From contig JAUWHT010000333.1 of the NCBI GenBank assembly GCA_030605745.1, forward strand, positions 1 through 6,364: a DNA stretch of 6,364 nt, written 5' to 3'. Under the pieces are notes generated by a model, which did no database searches, was not told the origin of the DNA, and saw nothing but the letters and a program-made list of their open reading frames with translations. Shown here one piece after another: positions 4,383-6,364 of the stretch. How positions within the stretch are numbered: position 1 is the stretch's first letter; each line of letters starts with the position of its first letter. The translations under genes were made by a program, and so were the position numbers. The stretch is from Pirellulales bacterium. GTDB lineage: Bacteria; Planctomycetota; Planctomycetia; Pirellulales; Thermoguttaceae.

Positions 4383-5696
4383 ATGTCCCGAGAGAAGAGT
4401 CACGCTGCGTTTACCCGGGCCAAGCGGCTGATGCCTGGCGGGGTGAACAGTCCGGCCCGGGTGTTCGCGGCCGTCGGCGGAGAACCGATCTTCTTCCAGC
4501 GGGGCGAGGGGGCCTACCTGTTCGACATCGACGGGAACCGGTACACCGATTACGTGGGATCCTGGGGGCCGATGATCCTCGGCCACGCCCACCCGGCGGT
4601 CGTCGAGGCGGTGCAAGCAGCCGCGGGCCGGGGAACCAGCTTCGGTGCGCCCACGCTGGCCGAAAATGAACTGGCCGAACTGATCATCGACGCCGTGCCC
4701 TCGGTCGAAAAGGTGCGGCTGGTCAACTCCGGCACCGAGGCCACGATGAGCGCCGTCCGCCTGGCACGCGGATACACCGGCCGGCCGATGATCGTCAAGT
4801 TTGCGGGTAACTACCACGGTCACGTGGACAGTCTGCTGGTGGCTGCCGGCAGTTCGGCCGCCACGCTGGGCGTACCCAACTCGCCCGGCGTGACCGAAGG
4901 GACCACACGCGACACGCTGGTGCTGAAGTACAACGACGTGGACGCCGTTGAGTCCGCCTTCGCCGAACACGGCCCGCGGATCGCCGGAGTGATTGTCGAG
5001 CCGGTCGCCGGGAACATGGGTTGCGTGATGGCCTCGCTTGATTTCTGTACGGCGCTGCGGGAACTGACCGAGCGGCACGGGGCACTATTGATCTTCGACG
5101 AAGTGATGTCCGGTTTTCGCGTAGCCTACGGTGGGGCACAGGGACTGTTCAACATCACGCCCGACATAACGACACTGGGCAAGGTCATCGGCGGCGGGCT
5201 GCCCATAGGGGCCTACGGCGGTCGGACCGAGATCATGGACAAGCTGCTGCCCGCCGGAGAAGTCTTCCAGGCCGGCACCCTAAGCGGCAACCCGGTGGCC
5301 ACCGCCGCCGGAATCGCTACCCTGACAGTGCTCCGCGACACCGATCCGTACCAGGACCTGGAACGCCTGTCGACCCGGCTGGCCAACGGGCTGGAACAGG
5401 CCGCCGCCACGGCCGGCATCCCTCTGTCGATCGGCCGCTGCGGCCCAATGATGACCTTCTTCTTTAGCGCCCGGCCGGTCACCGACTGGGACGCAGCCAC
5501 CCGCTGCGACACCCGGCGCTACGCCCAATTCTTCTGGGCCATGATCGAGCGCGGCATCTATCTGCCATGCAGCCAGTACGAAGCACTGTTCATCTCGACG
5601 GCCCACAGCGAACACGACATCGAAACAACGGTAGCGGCCGCGCGCCAAGCGATGGCAGAGATCCACAAGACGAAAACCCAGGAAGTGATGTTTTGA
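4383..5696 (+). CDS. hemL: Glutamate-1-semialdehyde 2,1-aminomutase
   Basis: A PLP-dependent class III aminotransferase that converts glutamate-1-semialdehyde to 5-aminolevulinate in the C5 pathway, the entry to heme and other tetrapyrroles; cytosolic and dimeric. The 437 residues fit the family (about 425-435). Motifs: RLMPGGVNSPAR (15-26), YVGSWGPMILGHAHP (57-71), VNSGTEATMSAVRLAR (114-129, PLP phosphate contact), GNYHGH (142-147), IFDEVMSGFR (237-246, with Asp239 for the pyridine nitrogen), TLGKVIGGGLPIGAYGG (264-280, Lys267 as the Schiff-base lysine) and QAGTLSGNPVA (296-306). The sequence is full length with every key residue. The start ATG has AAGGA 6 bases upstream. It follows the nucleotidase by 33 bases in the same direction and probably shares its transcript. 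Its glutamyl-tRNA reductase partner (hemA) is not in the window. Confidence 0.97.
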   Translation: MSREKSHAAFTRAKRLMPGGVNSPARVFAAVGGEPIFFQRGEGAYLFDIDGNRYTDYVGSWGPMILGHAHPAVVEAVQAAAGRGTSFGAPTLAENELAELIIDAVPSVEKVRLVNSGTEATMSAVRLARGYTGRPMIVKFAGNYHGHVDSLLVAAGSSAATLGVPNSPGVTEGTTRDTLVLKYNDVDAVESAFAEHGPRIAGVIVEPVAGNMGCVMASLDFCTALRELTERHGALLIFDEVMSGFRVAYGGAQGLFNITPDITTLGKVIGGGLPIGAYGGRTEIMDKLLPAGEVFQAGTLSGNPVATAAGIATLTVLRDTDPYQDLERLSTRLANGLEQAAATAGIPLSIGRCGPMMTFFFSARPVTDWDAATRCDTRRYAQFFWAMIERGIYLPCSQYEALFISTAHSEHDIETTVAAARQAMAEIHKTKTQEVMF

Positions 5697-5751
5697 ACGG
5701 AAGTCCTTGTTCTGACCCCCAAGAGACCATTCATCGCCCCCAACCCGGGCG

Positions 5752-5855
5752 GCTAAATGACCGTGCGCAATTCTAGAGCGCGGCCGTCTCGGCCGCCCAA
5801 TGCGGGCTGGAAGCCCGCGCTCCAGAATCAGAATCGCGCAGCACGGTCATTTAGC
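5752..5855. repeat. Cloverleaf-like inverted repeat element (104 bases)
   Basis: Perfect 14-base outer arms, GCTAAATGACCGTG (5752-5765) and CACGGTCATTTAGC (5842-5855), enclose a second arm pair, ATTCTAGAGC (5770-5779) and GCTCCAGAAT (5819-5828), with 9 of 10 paired. Inside sit two perfect 7-bp hairpins with 3-base loops: GCGGCCG-TCT-CGGCCGC (5780-5796) and GCGGGCT-GGA-AGCCCGC (5802-5818), separated by CCAAT. The inner part resembles, from memory, a widespread intergenic repeat whose translation yields N-A-G-W-K-P-A-L-Q in many spurious open frames. It carries no gene and no obvious target-site duplication. It may be a REP/MITE-like dispersed element, and between convergent genes it could act as a two-way terminator. 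Confidence 0.8.
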
Positions 5856-6364
5856 AACGGCGTTGCCGCCGCCGCTGAACACAATAGAGGGCCAGGGCGG
5901 TTAGGCTGCCCAAACACAGCAGAACCAGTGTCGAAGGCTCTGGAACCAGGCTGACCTGATCGACCACGTAGTCGCCCTTGGGTATATCGCACGGGAAGCG
6001 CACGGTATGCAACTCGTCGCCGGTGGCGGGATCGTTGTTCTGGAAATACGGCAGATCGGCGGCAACAAGGGTCGGTTCGGCCGACGAGTTGGCAGCCGAC
6101 AAGTACACATCGTAGCTTGGTTGATCGAGGCTATAGTCGCCCTCGATTCGTAGCCGGTGTACGTTCAGCGTGTCGCCCACGTCATCGAAACTGTCGTCGC
6201 CATCGGCGTCTATTGAGAAGCTAACGCTCCCGCCGATATAGTGATAACCTGGGCTCGGCAACTTCTCATGGTCGTAGACGCGAATACTTCCGTTGTCACC
6301 GGCAAGAGGGCCGCCAACGACATTAAGGTTACTGACTCTAACGTTTTCTATGTGTACGGTCCGC
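5851..6364 (-). CDS. PEP-CTERM sorted exported protein (3' part, runs off right edge)
   Basis: The last 170 residues of a minus-strand gene are visible; the frame stays open to the right edge, so the start and signal peptide are outside. A TTG at 6261 is not the start, because codons continue in frame upstream (for example GDNGSIRVYDHEKL just before it). The C-terminus is a classic PEP-CTERM signal: VPEPSTLVLLCLGS, a hydrophobic membrane segment, then a basic tail (QRRRQRRC). Such proteins are exported, then processed by an exosortase, in bacteria that make extracellular polysaccharide. The ectodomain is acidic; DADGDDSFDDVGD resembles a D-x-D-x-D calcium-binding loop, and the rest looks beta-rich. 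No catalytic motif is seen. The stop TAA (5853-5851) lies inside the right arm of the 5752-5855 repeat. The gene converges with hemL. Confidence 0.85.
   Translation of the reverse strand, partial: RTVHIENVRVSNLNVVGGPLAGDNGSIRVYDHEKLPSPGYHYIGGSVSFSIDADGDDSFDDVGDTLNVHRLRIEGDYSLDQPSYDVYLSAANSSAEPTLVAADLPYFQNNDPATGDELHTVRFPCDIPKGDYVVDQVSLVPEPSTLVLLCLGSLTALALYCVQRRRQRRC

Noticed and set aside
4353..5078. Minus-strand open frame of 241 codons opposite hemL
   Set aside because: hemL on the plus strand is unambiguous with all its motifs. The antisense frame is His/Gly/Arg-rich noise typical of GC-rich genes.
5697..5751. Intrinsic terminator directly after hemL
   Set aside because: No stem followed by a T-run is present in this stretch. 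The only strong structure is the repeat that begins at 5752.
5757..5954. Small plus-strand open frame with N-A-G-W-K-P-A-L-Q
   Set aside because: This peptide is the translation of the inner hairpins of the cloverleaf repeat, a known kind of spurious open frame, and the rest is antisense to the PEP-CTERM gene.
5851..6261. PEP-CTERM gene taken as a complete 136-codon gene starting at TTG 6261
   Set aside because: The frame stays open with protein-like sequence from 6262 to the right edge, and no signal peptide follows 6261, so the gene is a 5'-truncated fragment.

Overview
The window looks like chromosomal DNA from a Planctomycete, most likely of the Pirellulales type. It is GC-rich and sparsely packed. 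It carries a long PQQ-type beta-propeller secreted protein of a kind I associate with planctomycetes, a PEP-CTERM sorted exported protein, and a HAL2/SAL1-type (eukaryote-like) 3'-phosphoadenosine phosphatase. This assignment rests on protein family character, not on a marker gene.

Layout, left to right. Bases 13 to 1 hold the first codons of a minus-strand gene that leaves the window, marked only by a perfect AAGGAGG Shine-Dalgarno and an ATG. Bases 14-240 are an AT-richer intergenic leader with promoter-like hexamers on both strands and competing hairpins. Bases 241-1752 (minus) encode the PQQ-like propeller protein. Bases 1753-2421 form a 669-base divergent intergenic region with a promoter-like site on each side, a 30-bp-spaced direct repeat and several hairpins, but no convincing gene. 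Bases 2422-5696 (plus) hold three co-directional genes: a secreted TPR protein with a long Pro/Glu/Ala-rich tail, a HAL2-type bisphosphate nucleotidase whose start is fused to the stop of the TPR gene (TAGTGATG), and hemL (glutamate-1-semialdehyde 2,1-aminomutase) 33 bases further on. Bases 5752-5855 form a 104-base cloverleaf-like inverted repeat. From 5851 to the right edge, on the minus strand, lies the 3' part of a PEP-CTERM protein gene whose stop codon is inside the right arm of that repeat.

Functionally, hemL makes 5-aminolevulinate for tetrapyrroles (C5 pathway), and the nucleotidase removes the PAP by-product of sulfate assimilation or sulfotransfer. The TPR protein is exported and of unknown role. 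Nothing shows that the three share a pathway, but the coupling suggests that at least the first two are co-translated. The PQQ and PEP-CTERM proteins are independent exported proteins. I see no mobile element with its own transposase, no CRISPR array, no tRNA or rRNA and no recognisable defence system. The most distinctive non-coding object is the cloverleaf repeat between the convergent hemL and PEP-CTERM genes.
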